This document shows, piece by piece, positions 1 to 8,787 of a stretch of DNA of 64,000 bases. Under the pieces are notes generated by a model. That model made no database searches. It had not been told where the DNA came from and saw only the letters and a list, made by a program, of their open reading frames with translations. Source of the stretch: Streptosporangium sp. NBC_01495 (GTDB lineage Bacteria > Actinomycetota > Actinomycetes > Streptosporangiales > Streptosporangiaceae); the NCBI RefSeq assembly GCF_036250735.1, contig NZ_CP109430.1, forward strand, positions 8,122,001 through 8,186,000. Direction: 5' to 3'. The number at the start of each line of letters is the position of its first letter. Positions within the stretch are counted from its first letter, which is position 1. The position numbers and the translations under genes are program-made.

Positions 1-284
1 GCGTTGAAGCCGCCGCAGAAACCGCTGTCGCTGGTGACGATCAGGACGGCGGCCCTGGCGGGCTGCTCCTTGGCCACCGTCAGCGGATGGTCGGTGGTGG
101 AGGTGTTGCTGACCACTCCCGTGACGGCGCGGGTGATCTCGCGCTCGTACGGCACGGCGGCCTGCATCCGCTGCTGCGCCTTGACGATACGGGACGAGGC
201 GATGAGCTCCTGGGCGCGGGTGATCTTCGCCGTGGACTTGACCGACTTGATCCGCCGCCGCAGCAGTCTTAGCTGGGCTCCCAT
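1..284 (-). CDS. atpG: ATP synthase gamma subunit, N-terminal part (cut by window edge)
   Basis: This is the first 94 residues of the F1 central-stalk gamma subunit; the rest lies left of the window. It begins MGAQLRLLRRRIKSV and continues with KITRAQELIASS, which is the typical N-terminal helix of gamma. The far end reads VTSDSGFCGGFN, the conserved rotor motif. The ATG at 284 is three bases past the atpA stop codon, with a weak purine-rich AGAAG upstream, so translational coupling to atpA is likely. It is the last visible gene of the minus-strand atp operon. Identity is secure; nothing can be said about the C-terminal helix. Confidence 0.96.
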   Translation of the reverse strand, partial: MGAQLRLLRRRIKSVKSTAKITRAQELIASSRIVKAQQRMQAAVPYEREITRAVTGVVSNTSTTDHPLTVAKEQPARAAVLIVTSDSGFCGGFN

Positions 285-287
285 CGG

Positions 288-1937
288 CTACTTCTTCTCT
301 GCCGTGCGGACTCGCTTCGTGATCTTCTCTTGGCCGACCTCGCCCTCGCCGAGCGCGGCGACCGGCTCGTCGTTGACCAGGTATTCACCGGAGGAGGTCT
401 CGAAGCTCTTCTTGAACTCGGTGATGGCGTCCTTGAGGGCGGTCACCGTGTCGTCGGGCAGGTCGCGGGTCTCGCGGATACCGTCGAGGATGCCCTTGTT
501 CTCGCGACCCAGGTAGTCGAGGAACTCCGCCTCGAAGCGGCGGATGTCCTCGACCGGGACGTCGTCGAGCTGGCCGGTGGTGCCGGCCCACACCGAGACG
601 ACCTGCTTCTCGACCGGGAACGGGTTGTACTGGGCCTGCTTGAGCAGCTCGACCAGGCGCTGGCCACGCTCCAGCTGGGCGCGGGAGGCCGCGTCCAGGT
701 CGGAGGCGAAGGAGGCGAACGCCTCCAGGTCACGGAACTGCGACAGCGACAGGCGCAGCGTGCCGGCGACCTTCCTCATCGCCTTGACCTGCGCGGAGCC
801 GCCGACTCGGGAGACGGAGACACCGACGTTGATGGCCGGGCGCACACCCGCGTTGAACAGGTCGGTCTCGAGGAAGCACTGGCCGTCGGTGATGGAGATG
901 ACGTTGGTGGGGATGAAGGCCGAGACGTCGTTGCCCTTCGTCTCGATGATCGGCAGACCGGTCATCGAGCCGGAACCCATGTCCTTGGAGAGCTTCGCGC
1001 AGCGCTCGAGGAGGCGGGAGTGCAAGTAGAAGACGTCGCCGGGGAACGCCTCGCGGCCCGGCGGGCGGCGGAGCAGCAGGGAGACGGCGCGGTAGGCGTC
1101 GGCCTGCTTGGTCAGGTCGTCGAAGACGATGAGGACGTGCTTGCCCTGGTACATCCAGTGCTGGCCGATGGCCGAACCGGTGTAGGGCGCGAGGTACTTG
1201 TAACCGGCCGGGTCGGACGCCGGAGCGGCGACGATGGTGGTGTACTCCATCGCGCCCGCCTCCTCGAGGCGGCCCTTGACCTGGGCGATCGTGGAGCCCT
1301 TCTGGCCGACCGCGACGTAGACGCAGAGAACCTGCTTGTCGGGGTCGCCGGAGAGCCAGTTCTCCCGCTGGTTGAGGATGGTGTCCACGGCGACGGCGGT
1401 CTTGCCCGTGCCACGGTCACCGATGATCAGCTGGCGCTGGCCGCGGCCGATCGGCGTCATGGCGTCGACCGCCTTGAGACCGGTCTGCAGCGGCTCCTTC
1501 ACCGGCTGGCGCTGGACCACCGAGGGGGCCTGGAGCTCGAGGGCGCGGAGGCTCTCGGACTCGATCGGACCCTTGCCGTCCATGGGGACGCCCAGCGGGT
1601 CGACCACCCGGCCGAGGAAGCCGTCGCCGACCGGCACGGACAGGACCTCGCCCGTCCGGCGGACCGACTGGCCCTCCTCGATCTTGCTGAAGTCGCCCAG
1701 AACGACGACGCCGATCTCTCGGACGTCCAGGTTCAGTGCCAGGCCACGCGTGCCGTCCTCGAACTCAAGCAGCTCGTTCGCCATCGCCGAGGGAAGGCCG
1801 GAGACATGGGCGATACCGTCGCCGCAGTCGACGACGGTCCCGATCTCCTCGCGCGCGGCACCTTCCGGCTCGTACGCCTGGACGAAGCGCTCAAGTGCGT
1901 CCCGGATCTCGTCCGGCCGGATCGTAAGCTCCGCCAT
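288..1937 (-). CDS. atpA: ATP synthase F1 alpha subunit
   Basis: This 549-residue protein is the non-catalytic nucleotide-binding alpha subunit of the F1 head, on the cytoplasmic face of the membrane. The N-terminal beta-barrel domain covers about residues 1-95. The Walker A motif GDRGTGKT is at 173-180, followed by the central ATPase fold and the C-terminal helical domain. The length fits actinobacterial AtpA (about 540-550), slightly longer than the E. coli protein because of an extended C-terminus (ending [17 protein letters not shown] and a short tail). The gene sits between atpH (23-bp gap) and atpG (3-bp gap), as expected. No key residue appears to be missing. Confidence 0.98.
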   Translation of the reverse strand: MAELTIRPDEIRDALERFVQAYEPEGAAREEIGTVVDCGDGIAHVSGLPSAMANELLEFEDGTRGLALNLDVREIGVVVLGDFSKIEEGQSVRRTGEVLSVPVGDGFLGRVVDPLGVPMDGKGPIESESLRALELQAPSVVQRQPVKEPLQTGLKAVDAMTPIGRGQRQLIIGDRGTGKTAVAVDTILNQRENWLSGDPDKQVLCVYVAVGQKGSTIAQVKGRLEEAGAMEYTTIVAAPASDPAGYKYLAPYTGSAIGQHWMYQGKHVLIVFDDLTKQADAYRAVSLLLRRPPGREAFPGDVFYLHSRLLERCAKLSKDMGSGSMTGLPIIETKGNDVSAFIPTNVISITDGQCFLETDLFNAGVRPAINVGVSVSRVGGSAQVKAMRKVAGTLRLSLSQFRDLEAFASFASDLDAASRAQLERGQRLVELLKQAQYNPFPVEKQVVSVWAGTTGQLDDVPVEDIRRFEAEFLDYLGRENKGILDGIRETRDLPDDTVTALKDAITEFKKSFETSSGEYLVNDEPVAALGEGEVGQEKITKRVRTAEKK

Positions 1938-1960
1938 CTCTCTTCAGTCTCCCTATTCGC

Positions 1961-2770
1961 CTAGCCGGCCAACCGGCGGCGGACTTCTTCGATTCGTCCC
2001 GCGATGGTGGTGTCGATGAGGTCGTCCCCGATGCGAACCGAGAACCCTCCCAGCACCCGCGGATCCACCTCGACGTTCAGATGAACGTCGCGGCCGTACG
2101 AGGTGCGCAGCCACGTGGCGAGACGCTGCTTCTGCCCCTCTGAGAGCACGACGGCGCTGCGCACCACCGCGACGAGGCGCTGCCGCTGGGCGGCGACCAG
2201 CCTGCCGAACTCCTCAAGCCCGCTCTCCAGGCTACGTCCTCGCGGATGCAGCACGAGCTGCGTGACCAGGCGCAGGGTGGTGGGGGCGACCTTCTCCGCC
2301 AGGAGGGAGCTCAGGAGCTCCCGCTTGGCCCGCTCCAGAACCGCCGGCGCCGTCAAGGTCCGGTAAAGCTCCAGGTTCGAGGCGACGATGCGCCCGAACC
2401 TGAACAGTTCGTCCTCGACGTCGTCGAGCCTGCTCTGTGCCTCCGCCTCGGCGGCGGCGGCGATGACGCCGAGGCGCTCCAGGGCGTCGGCCAGGTCACG
2501 CGAGCGCGCCCACTTCGCGGACACGGCCGCGACGACCGTCTCCACCGCGGCGTCGCTGATCTTGCCCTCCAGCAGCACCCGTACGATCTGCGCCTTCTGG
2601 GCCGCGGGACGTGCGGGGTCGGAGAGGTTGCGGCGGAGCCCGTGCTCGCGGTCCAACAGGTCGGCGACCGAGAAGAGCTCGTCGGCCAGCGTGCCGAGGT
2701 CGGCGCTTCCCGCGACGGCGTTGAAGCGCTCTTCGACCTCGGCCAGCGAGGCCCTGCTCAGACCTCTCAT
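1961..2770 (-). CDS. atpH: ATP synthase delta subunit (OSCP)
   Basis: This 269-residue peripheral-stalk protein links the b subunit to the top of F1. It starts MRGLSRASLAEVEERF. The C-terminal OSCP domain carries the typical stretch AVVLSEGQKQRLATWL and ends with IGDDLIDTTIAGRIEE, the conserved C-terminal signature (GG-x-x-x-x-IGDxxID). It is longer than the roughly 180-residue proteobacterial protein, which is usual for actinobacterial AtpH with an N-terminal extension. The position between atpF (46-bp gap) and atpA confirms the call. Confidence 0.95.
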   Translation of the reverse strand: MRGLSRASLAEVEERFNAVAGSADLGTLADELFSVADLLDREHGLRRNLSDPARPAAQKAQIVRVLLEGKISDAAVETVVAAVSAKWARSRDLADALERLGVIAAAAEAEAQSRLDDVEDELFRFGRIVASNLELYRTLTAPAVLERAKRELLSSLLAEKVAPTTLRLVTQLVLHPRGRSLESGLEEFGRLVAAQRQRLVAVVRSAVVLSEGQKQRLATWLRTSYGRDVHLNVEVDPRVLGGFSVRIGDDLIDTTIAGRIEEVRRRLAG

Positions 2771-2816
2771 CAGCCGCTCACCGACACTCGCGCGTCACGC
2801 CCGGTTCGCCGCGTCA

Positions 2817-3380
<564 letters not shown>

Positions 3381-3397
3381 TCAGGGTTGTCTGCGTC

Positions 3398-3643
<246 letters not shown>

Positions 3644-3696
3644 TTACGGTTGGCCGGTGGGATCTGCCCGCCGGTCTGGACGATTCGAGGTTGGTC

Positions 3697-4488
3697 TTAG
3701 TGCTCGGCGTGCAGCGAGTTGCCGATGTACATCGCGGCGAGCATCGAGAAGAGGAACGCCTGCAGGAACTGGATGAACATCTCGAAGCCCGTCATCGCGA
3801 TCGTCATGATCACGCCGATCACGCCGAGCGGGGCGCCCAGCGGGGTGAGCTTCTCGAAGAGGAACCAAAAGCCGACGAGGCTGAAGAAGGCCAGGATGAT
3901 GTGGCCGGCGAACATGTTGGCGAACAGTCGCACCGCGTGGGTGAAGGGCGCGATGATCATGTTGGAGAGCAGCTCGATCGGGGCCAGCAGCACGTAGATC
4001 GGCTTGGGCAACCCCGGCGGGAACATCATGTTCTTGAAGTAGCCGCCCACACCCTGGTGCTTGAAGCCCAGGTAGATCTTGAGGACGTAGACGCTCAGCG
4101 CCAGCACGATCGGGAAGGCGATGTGCGAGGCGACCGGGAACTGCAGGCCGGGGATGACACCCATCAGGTTCCAGACCCAGACCATGAAGAACATGCTGAG
4201 CAGCAGTCCCATCCACCGGTCCGCGTCCTTGCCGAGGAACGGCCGGGCGACCTGGTCGCGGACGAAGACGTAGCCCATCTCACCGATGTTCTGCACGCCC
4301 CGCGGCACCAGCTTCGGGTTGCCGAAGGCCGACCAGCAGAAGGCGATGACGACGACCGTGCTCAACAGGGCCAGCAGCACCGGCTTCGTGAACCAGGCGA
4401 CGCCCGAGATGATCGGGGCGGCGTCGAAGAGTTCGAGTCCCGGAGGCGTGAACTCGTCCCCGGGAGCGAGGAGCGTCAGCGTGCTCAC
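3697..4488 (-). CDS. atpB: ATP synthase Fo a subunit
   Basis: This 263-residue multi-pass membrane stator forms the proton half-channels next to the c ring. The signature stretch FTHAVRLFANMFAGH carries the essential arginine that faces Glu63 of the c subunit. At least five hydrophobic helices are visible, beginning around PVLLALLSTVVVIAFC. It starts MSTLTLLAPGDEF and is followed after 65 bp by atpE. Length and operon position are as in other actinobacteria. Confidence 0.97.
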   Translation of the reverse strand: MSTLTLLAPGDEFTPPGLELFDAAPIISGVAWFTKPVLLALLSTVVVIAFCWSAFGNPKLVPRGVQNIGEMGYVFVRDQVARPFLGKDADRWMGLLLSMFFMVWVWNLMGVIPGLQFPVASHIAFPIVLALSVYVLKIYLGFKHQGVGGYFKNMMFPPGLPKPIYVLLAPIELLSNMIIAPFTHAVRLFANMFAGHIILAFFSLVGFWFLFEKLTPLGAPLGVIGVIMTIAMTGFEMFIQFLQAFLFSMLAAMYIGNSLHAEH

Positions 4489-4555
4489 GCGGCGTTCCCT
4501 TCAGCGTGGTAGTTGATCGAAATGACTTCGTCAGCGAAGCGACCGCCGCCGAAGG

Positions 4556-4780
4556 CTAGCGACCGTACTTCCGGTAGACCAGGTAGACGGATAGAGCGAC
4601 CCCGAGAATTAATCCGATCGGGGTGAAGGCGACCACGCCAGTCCACTCGGACAGCAACCAGCCCGCACCGCCGTACAGAATCATCCCTGAGAGGAGATAG
4701 CTGGGGATCGACCAGGCGGCGCTGGCGAAGTCGCGGCCGTCGTCTTCGGGCCGGATTTTCTTTTCGCTCATCGCGGGCAT
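4556..4780 (-). CDS. AtpZ/AtpI-family small membrane protein of the atp operon
   Basis: A short protein (74 residues from this start; a second ATG at 4771 would begin MSEKKIRPEDD, which looks at least as likely). It has a charged N-terminus and two predicted membrane helices, roughly SYLLSGMILYGGAGWLLSEW and AFTPIGLILGVALSVYLVY. This two-helix layout with a YRKYG-type tail matches the AtpZ/AtpI group encoded at the head of many atp operons. Those proteins are thought to help assemble the c ring or to transport magnesium, but that role is not visible here. It lies 67 bp upstream of atpB and is co-directional. Confidence 0.75.
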   Translation of the reverse strand: MPAMSEKKIRPEDDGRDFASAAWSIPSYLLSGMILYGGAGWLLSEWTGVVAFTPIGLILGVALSVYLVYRKYGR

Positions 4781-4849
4781 GACGATAGCAGTCGCGGTGA
4801 GGACTAGTCATATCGGGCAGGGTCGAAGCCGCCAGCGAGATCATACGCC

Positions 4850-5275
4850 TCACGGGGAATCGCCCTGACCGGGAACCCGGGACGCGGGGTCGACGTAGAG
4901 CATCTTGAGTTTCATGAAGCCGCGCATCTCGCCGACCGTCCACGCGACCGTGGCGGCGATGGCGCCCCAGCCGAAGGCTCTGGGCTCGAAGGCGGTGGCA
5001 TCCTCGAACAGTTTGAGAAGCACCATGATCAGAATGATCTTCACCACGTAGCTCAGCACCGCGGCGGTCATCATCATCATGGGCGAGACACGGCTGGCGT
5101 AGGAGATCGCGACGATACCGAGGGCGAAGAAGGCACAGACGACCAGCGTCCCGATCGCGGCGCCGAGCGCGCCCTTGGCTCCGGCCAGCAGCGCCGCGAC
5201 GAGGATCACGACCAGGCCCACCAGCACCGTGGGTATCGCAGCCCCCTTCAGAAGGCGCACGTCGTTGGCCAGCAT
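4850..5275 (-). CDS. atpI: AtpI-like integral membrane protein at the head of the atp operon
   Basis: About 141 residues with four predicted membrane helices, for example IPTVLVGLVVILVAALLAG and MTAAVLSYVVKIILIMVLL. It corresponds in position and topology to the ATP synthase subunit I (Rv1303-type) gene that lies between wecA and atpB in mycobacteria and streptomycetes. The ATG at 5275 (MLANDVRLL) is preferred over the GTG two codons upstream because TTGGAG lies five bases before it, whereas it almost abuts the GTG. Its function, probably assembly of the rotor ring, is inferred from family and location. Confidence 0.75.
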   Translation of the reverse strand: MLANDVRLLKGAAIPTVLVGLVVILVAALLAGAKGALGAAIGTLVVCAFFALGIVAISYASRVSPMMMMTAAVLSYVVKIILIMVLLKLFEDATAFEPRAFGWGAIAATVAWTVGEMRGFMKLKMLYVDPASRVPGQGDSP

Positions 5276-5427
5276 CGGCACTCCAAGTGACTGTTATCAA
5301 GCGAGCGATTGCTACCTTGCAGGTCTGGGCAGGTTCACCATCTGCTAGTGAAAGCTATCACAAGCTCAAGGAAGAGCGCCTTTACCTGCCGTTTCAAGTA
5401 AACGATCAAGGAGCTGGCGAAAGCGGC

Positions 5428-6786
5428 TCAAAGCGGCGTCTCAGGGTTTGAGAAACCCTGCCGGGGAGCGCTGAGTGACAGGTCGGGCAGCACCGACAAC
5501 GTGGCCGTGTCGTCGCCGGCGGCGACCGAACGGGGCCCCGGCGCCTCCGAGGGATACGGATGGGGCCTGACCCGGCCCGGCGGCTGCCCACCAGGCCCCG
5601 CGTGCCGGCCCGGCCCCGCCGCGGGGCCCTCGGGACCGGTGGGAGCGGCGGGAGCGAGCCCGCCGCGCCCCTCGGCCCCGCCGAGGTCGCGGCGGGCTCG
5701 CCAGCGGGGCAGCGCCATCATCACCAGCACGCCGATGGCGAGCAGCACGGTCAGCGGGAACAGGACGAGCGGGACACCCTCGATGGACAGCGCCACGACC
5801 GCGAAGGCGAACAGGAAGGTCCACGCGTACATGATCATGACGCTGCGGCGGTGCGAGTGGCCGATGTCCAGCAGGCGATGGTGCAGATGCCCCCGGTCGG
5901 GCGAGAACGGCGACAGGCCGTTGGACGTGCGCCGGATCACCGCCATGATCAGGTCCAGCAGCGGGAGCACCAGGATCGCGACCGGCACGAGGAGGGGGAG
6001 GATGACGGGGAAACGGTTGATGCTGCTGGAGTCGAGCGGTGTGACCAGAATCATCGTGGAGGCGAGGACCAGGCCGATCAGCATCGCCCCCGTGTCGCCC
6101 ATGAAGATCTTCGCCGGGTGGAAGTTGTGCGGCAGGAAGCCCAGGCAGATCCCGATGAGCACCGAGGCGATGACCGCCGTCGCGTTGATGCTGGTGTCGC
6201 CGTAGTCCTTCGACAGGGCCACCGAGTACGTCCAGGTGGCCATGGCGGCGATGCCCACGATCCCCGCGGCCAGCCCGTCGAGCCCGTCGACGAAGTTGAC
6301 GGCGTTGATCATGACGACCACGATCAGAATCGTGATCAGCGGGCTCAGCGTCGAGTCGAGGATGGTCTGCCCGCCCAGCGCGGTGGGCAGCGGAAGCCAC
6401 GGCAGGCTGACCCCGAAGGTGACGAGCACCCCCGCGGCGCCGATCTGCCCGGCGAGCTTGACGAGGGCGTCCATCCCCAGCCAGTCGTCCAGGAAGCCGG
6501 TCAGCGTGATCAGGCCACCCGCGGCGATCAACGCGATCACGGTCTTGCCCTGGCCCTCGGCCGCCAGCTTGCCCCCGGCGTAGGGCAGCTCCCCGGCGAT
6601 CAGCAGACCGGCGACGAGACCGCCGTACATCGCCAGACCGCCGAGCCTGGGCGTCGGCGTGGTGTGCACGTCACGATCGCGGACCTCGGGCATGGCACCG
6701 ATGCGGACGGCGAAAACGCGGACCAGCGGAACCAGCAGGTACGTCACCGCGGCCGCGACGAGCGCCATGAGTAGGTATTCGCGCAC
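5428..6786 (-). CDS. wecA: Undecaprenyl/decaprenyl-phosphate GlcNAc-1-phosphate transferase (WecA/Rfe type)
   Basis: A 452-residue polytopic enzyme that moves a GlcNAc-1-phosphate type sugar onto the polyprenyl phosphate carrier, the first step of a cell-wall glycopolymer. Family hallmarks are the early DRDVHTTPTPRLGG stretch, NAVNFVDGLDGLAAG, FMGDTGAMLIG, and the cytoplasmic His loop RGHLHHRLLDIGHSHR. About eleven hydrophobic helices fill residues 1-355. The last 100 residues are a Gly/Pro/Arg-rich tail without helices, absent from minimal homologues. Location between glyA and the atp operon is conserved in actinobacteria (Rv1302 type). The exact sugar cannot be told from sequence; the glycosyltransferase island at 22-34 kb may use the same lipid carrier. 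Confidence 0.9.
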   Translation of the reverse strand: MREYLLMALVAAAVTYLLVPLVRVFAVRIGAMPEVRDRDVHTTPTPRLGGLAMYGGLVAGLLIAGELPYAGGKLAAEGQGKTVIALIAAGGLITLTGFLDDWLGMDALVKLAGQIGAAGVLVTFGVSLPWLPLPTALGGQTILDSTLSPLITILIVVVMINAVNFVDGLDGLAAGIVGIAAMATWTYSVALSKDYGDTSINATAVIASVLIGICLGFLPHNFHPAKIFMGDTGAMLIGLVLASTMILVTPLDSSSINRFPVILPLLVPVAILVLPLLDLIMAVIRRTSNGLSPFSPDRGHLHHRLLDIGHSHRRSVMIMYAWTFLFAFAVVALSIEGVPLVLFPLTVLLAIGVLVMMALPRWRARRDLGGAEGRGGLAPAAPTGPEGPAAGPGRHAGPGGQPPGRVRPHPYPSEAPGPRSVAAGDDTATLSVLPDLSLSAPRQGFSNPETPL

Positions 6787-6843
6787 GGAACCAGTTTCGC
6801 GGATAGTCCGGCCACCTGTGACCGGAAAACGACACAGAACAGC

Positions 6844-8109
6844 TCATAGTTCGCTGGGATATATCTGATGGGCTCTCGCCAGCACCGCGGCGCGCTCCCG
6901 TATCTCCCCCGTCGCGTCGGGGTTGTGGATGACCTGCGCCACCATCGAGGCCACCTCCTTCATCTCCTCGGGCCCCATCCCCTGGGTCGTGACACAGGGG
7001 GTGCCGACCCGGATCCCCGAGGTCACCGTGGGTGGCTCCGGGTCGTACGGGATCGCGTTGCGGTTCAGCGTGATCCCGGCCGCGTGGCACCGCTGCTCGG
7101 CCACCGCGCCGGAGATCCCGACGTCGCGCAGGTCGATCAGCGCCAGATGGCTGTCGGTGCCCCCGGAGACGGGCCGCATGCCCTCGGCGGCCAGCGCGTC
7201 GGCCAGCACCTGGGCGTTGGCCACCACCCGGCGAGCGTACTCCGCGAACTCCGGCCGCAGCGCCTCGCCGAACGCGACCGCCTTGGCCGCCACCGCGTGC
7301 ATGAGCGGGCCGCCCTGCACGAACGGGAAGACCGCGCGGTCGATCCTGGGCCCCAGCTCCCCCGTGCACATGATCCCGCCGCCCCTCGGGCCGCGCAGCG
7401 CCTTGTGCGTGGTGAAGGTCACCACGTCCGCGTACGGCACGGCGGACGGCAGGGCCCGCCCGGCCATCAGGCCGACGGTGTGCGCGACGTCGGCGAGCAG
7501 CCAGGCGCCCACCTCGTCCGCGATACCCCGGAAGGCGGCGAAGTCGATCTCACGGGGGTAGGCGGTGGCACCACAGATGATCATTTTGGGCTGGTGCCGC
7601 AGCGCCAGGTCCCTGACCTCGTCGTAGTCGATCAGCTCGGTGTCCCTGCGCACCCCGTACGCCACGACGTCGAACCAGCGTCCCGAGAAGTTGACCTTGG
7701 AGCCGTGCGTGAGGTGGCCGCCGTGCGACAGCTCCATCGCCAGCATGGTGTCGCCCGGCTGGAGCAGGGCCGCGTAGGCCGCCAGGTTCGCCGAGGCGCC
7801 GGAGTGGGGCTGCACGTTGACGTGCTCGGCGCCGAACAGCCGCTTGGCCCGGTCGATCGCGAGCCGCTCGGCCCGGTCGACGACCTCGCACCCGGCGTAG
7901 TAACGCCTGCCGGGGTAGCCCTCGGCGTACTTGTTGGTGAGCGTCGAGCCGAGTGCGGCGAGCACGGCGGGCGAGGTGAAGTTCTCACTCGCGATCAGCT
8001 GGATGCCTCCGCGGAGCCGGTCGAGCTCGTCGAGGAGCACGCTCGCGATCTCCGGGTCCTCGCGCTGCAGGAGACCGAAATCCGGCCCGTAGTACGGTTC
8101 TGCGCCCAT
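6844..8109 (-). CDS. glyA: Serine hydroxymethyltransferase
   Basis: A 421-residue PLP enzyme that converts serine and tetrahydrofolate to glycine and methylene-tetrahydrofolate in the cytosol. LIASENFTS near residue 39, the [13 protein letters not shown] substrate loop at about 59-71, and the PLP lysine Lys236 in [14 protein letters not shown] are all present. The C-terminal region has [14 protein letters not shown]. Length is normal. It is co-directional with wecA (57-bp gap). An SHMT in this position between sua5 and wecA is typical of actinobacteria, although here 3 kb of accessory genes have been inserted upstream. Confidence 0.96.
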   Translation of the reverse strand: MGAEPYYGPDFGLLQREDPEIASVLLDELDRLRGGIQLIASENFTSPAVLAALGSTLTNKYAEGYPGRRYYAGCEVVDRAERLAIDRAKRLFGAEHVNVQPHSGASANLAAYAALLQPGDTMLAMELSHGGHLTHGSKVNFSGRWFDVVAYGVRRDTELIDYDEVRDLALRHQPKMIICGATAYPREIDFAAFRGIADEVGAWLLADVAHTVGLMAGRALPSAVPYADVVTFTTHKALRGPRGGGIMCTGELGPRIDRAVFPFVQGGPLMHAVAAKAVAFGEALRPEFAEYARRVVANAQVLADALAAEGMRPVSGGTDSHLALIDLRDVGISGAVAEQRCHAAGITLNRNAIPYDPEPPTVTSGIRVGTPCVTTQGMGPEEMKEVASMVAQVIHNPDATGEIRERAAVLARAHQIYPSEL

Positions 8110-8235
8110 GGCTCACACCCCGAAGACGACGACTCACCCCCACTGTAAGCCTGCCCTCCCCGGTTATCCCACGTCAGGGACGCGCCGCCCCTGGAGAGCG
8201 TGTCGCGGAGAACCGCCCCCGCCCGGAGGCCCGCC

Positions 8236-8616
8236 TCACGAGAACGCGTGCGGGGCTCCGGCTCTGACCGGCACCCATCTCGGCGTGTCGGCCGCCTGGT
8301 CGCTGATCGACGTCAGGACCGCCTGCCGGTAGAGACCCAGGCGGGTGCGCCACTCCGTCATGTCCTCGACGTAGCGGCCCGAGACAGGGGCGTCCCAGAC
8401 ATCCCTGCTCCTGGCGAGCTGGTAGGCCTTGTCCAGGCTGGCGGTCAGCGTGTCGAGCACGGGGAGCACCTGCCTCCACATCATGACCAGCCGCTGGTAG
8501 TCGGGGTTGAACTCCCACGACGTGACGGCGTCCGGGGACGGCAGACCGGTGTTGGCCGAGGCCGGCGGGGTCTCCCCCGGCTGCAGCGGCTGCGGTGCGG
8601 GTGGATCCACGAACAT
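8236..8616 (-). CDS. Hypothetical small helical protein beside a large repeat protein
   Basis: A 126-residue protein I do not recognise. The ATG at 8616 is preferred because GAGGAG lies six bases upstream; a GTG directly before it is too close. After a Pro-rich first 30 residues, two amphipathic helices can be seen (about NPDYQRLVMMWRQVLPVLDT and EDMTEWRTRLGLYRQAVL) separated by RSRDVWDAPVSGRYV. A Trp-containing turn between two helices recalls WXG100/ESX-type hairpins, but no WXG or YxxxD/E signal is seen, so this is only a possibility. It has no signal peptide. The larger gene 172 bp upstream on the same strand has a similar two-helix N-terminus, so the two may be partners. Confidence 0.6.
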   Translation of the reverse strand: MFVDPPAPQPLQPGETPPASANTGLPSPDAVTSWEFNPDYQRLVMMWRQVLPVLDTLTASLDKAYQLARSRDVWDAPVSGRYVEDMTEWRTRLGLYRQAVLTSISDQAADTPRWVPVRAGAPHAFS

Positions 8617-8654
8617 CACAGGCTCCTCACCCTCGCTGACACGCTCCCTGCCTC

Positions 8655-8732
8655 CTGCTCACTTACCCACTGTTACCCACGGCCTGACCGCTTCTGCTCA
8701 CTTACCCACTGCTATCCACGGCCTGACCGCTT
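8655..8732. repeat. Tandem direct repeat, two 39-bp copies
   Basis: Copy 1 covers 8655-8693 and copy 2 covers 8694-8732. They differ at two positions only (T/C and C/T in the middle). Each begins CTGCTCACTTACCCACTG and ends CGGCCTGACCGCTT. They fill the middle of the 171-bp gap between the two accessory genes. No gene is seen in the gap. Confidence 0.9.
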
Positions 8733-8787
8733 CGTGCTCACTCGCTCACCGCCCGGCGCCTACCGCCTCGCGCTCACGTCGCGGCGA

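Noticed and set aside
5442-5460. 8-bp hairpin CAGGGTTT-GAG-AAACCCTG considered as the wecA terminator
   Set aside because: It lies within the last codons of the wecA reading frame, is short, and has no T-run.
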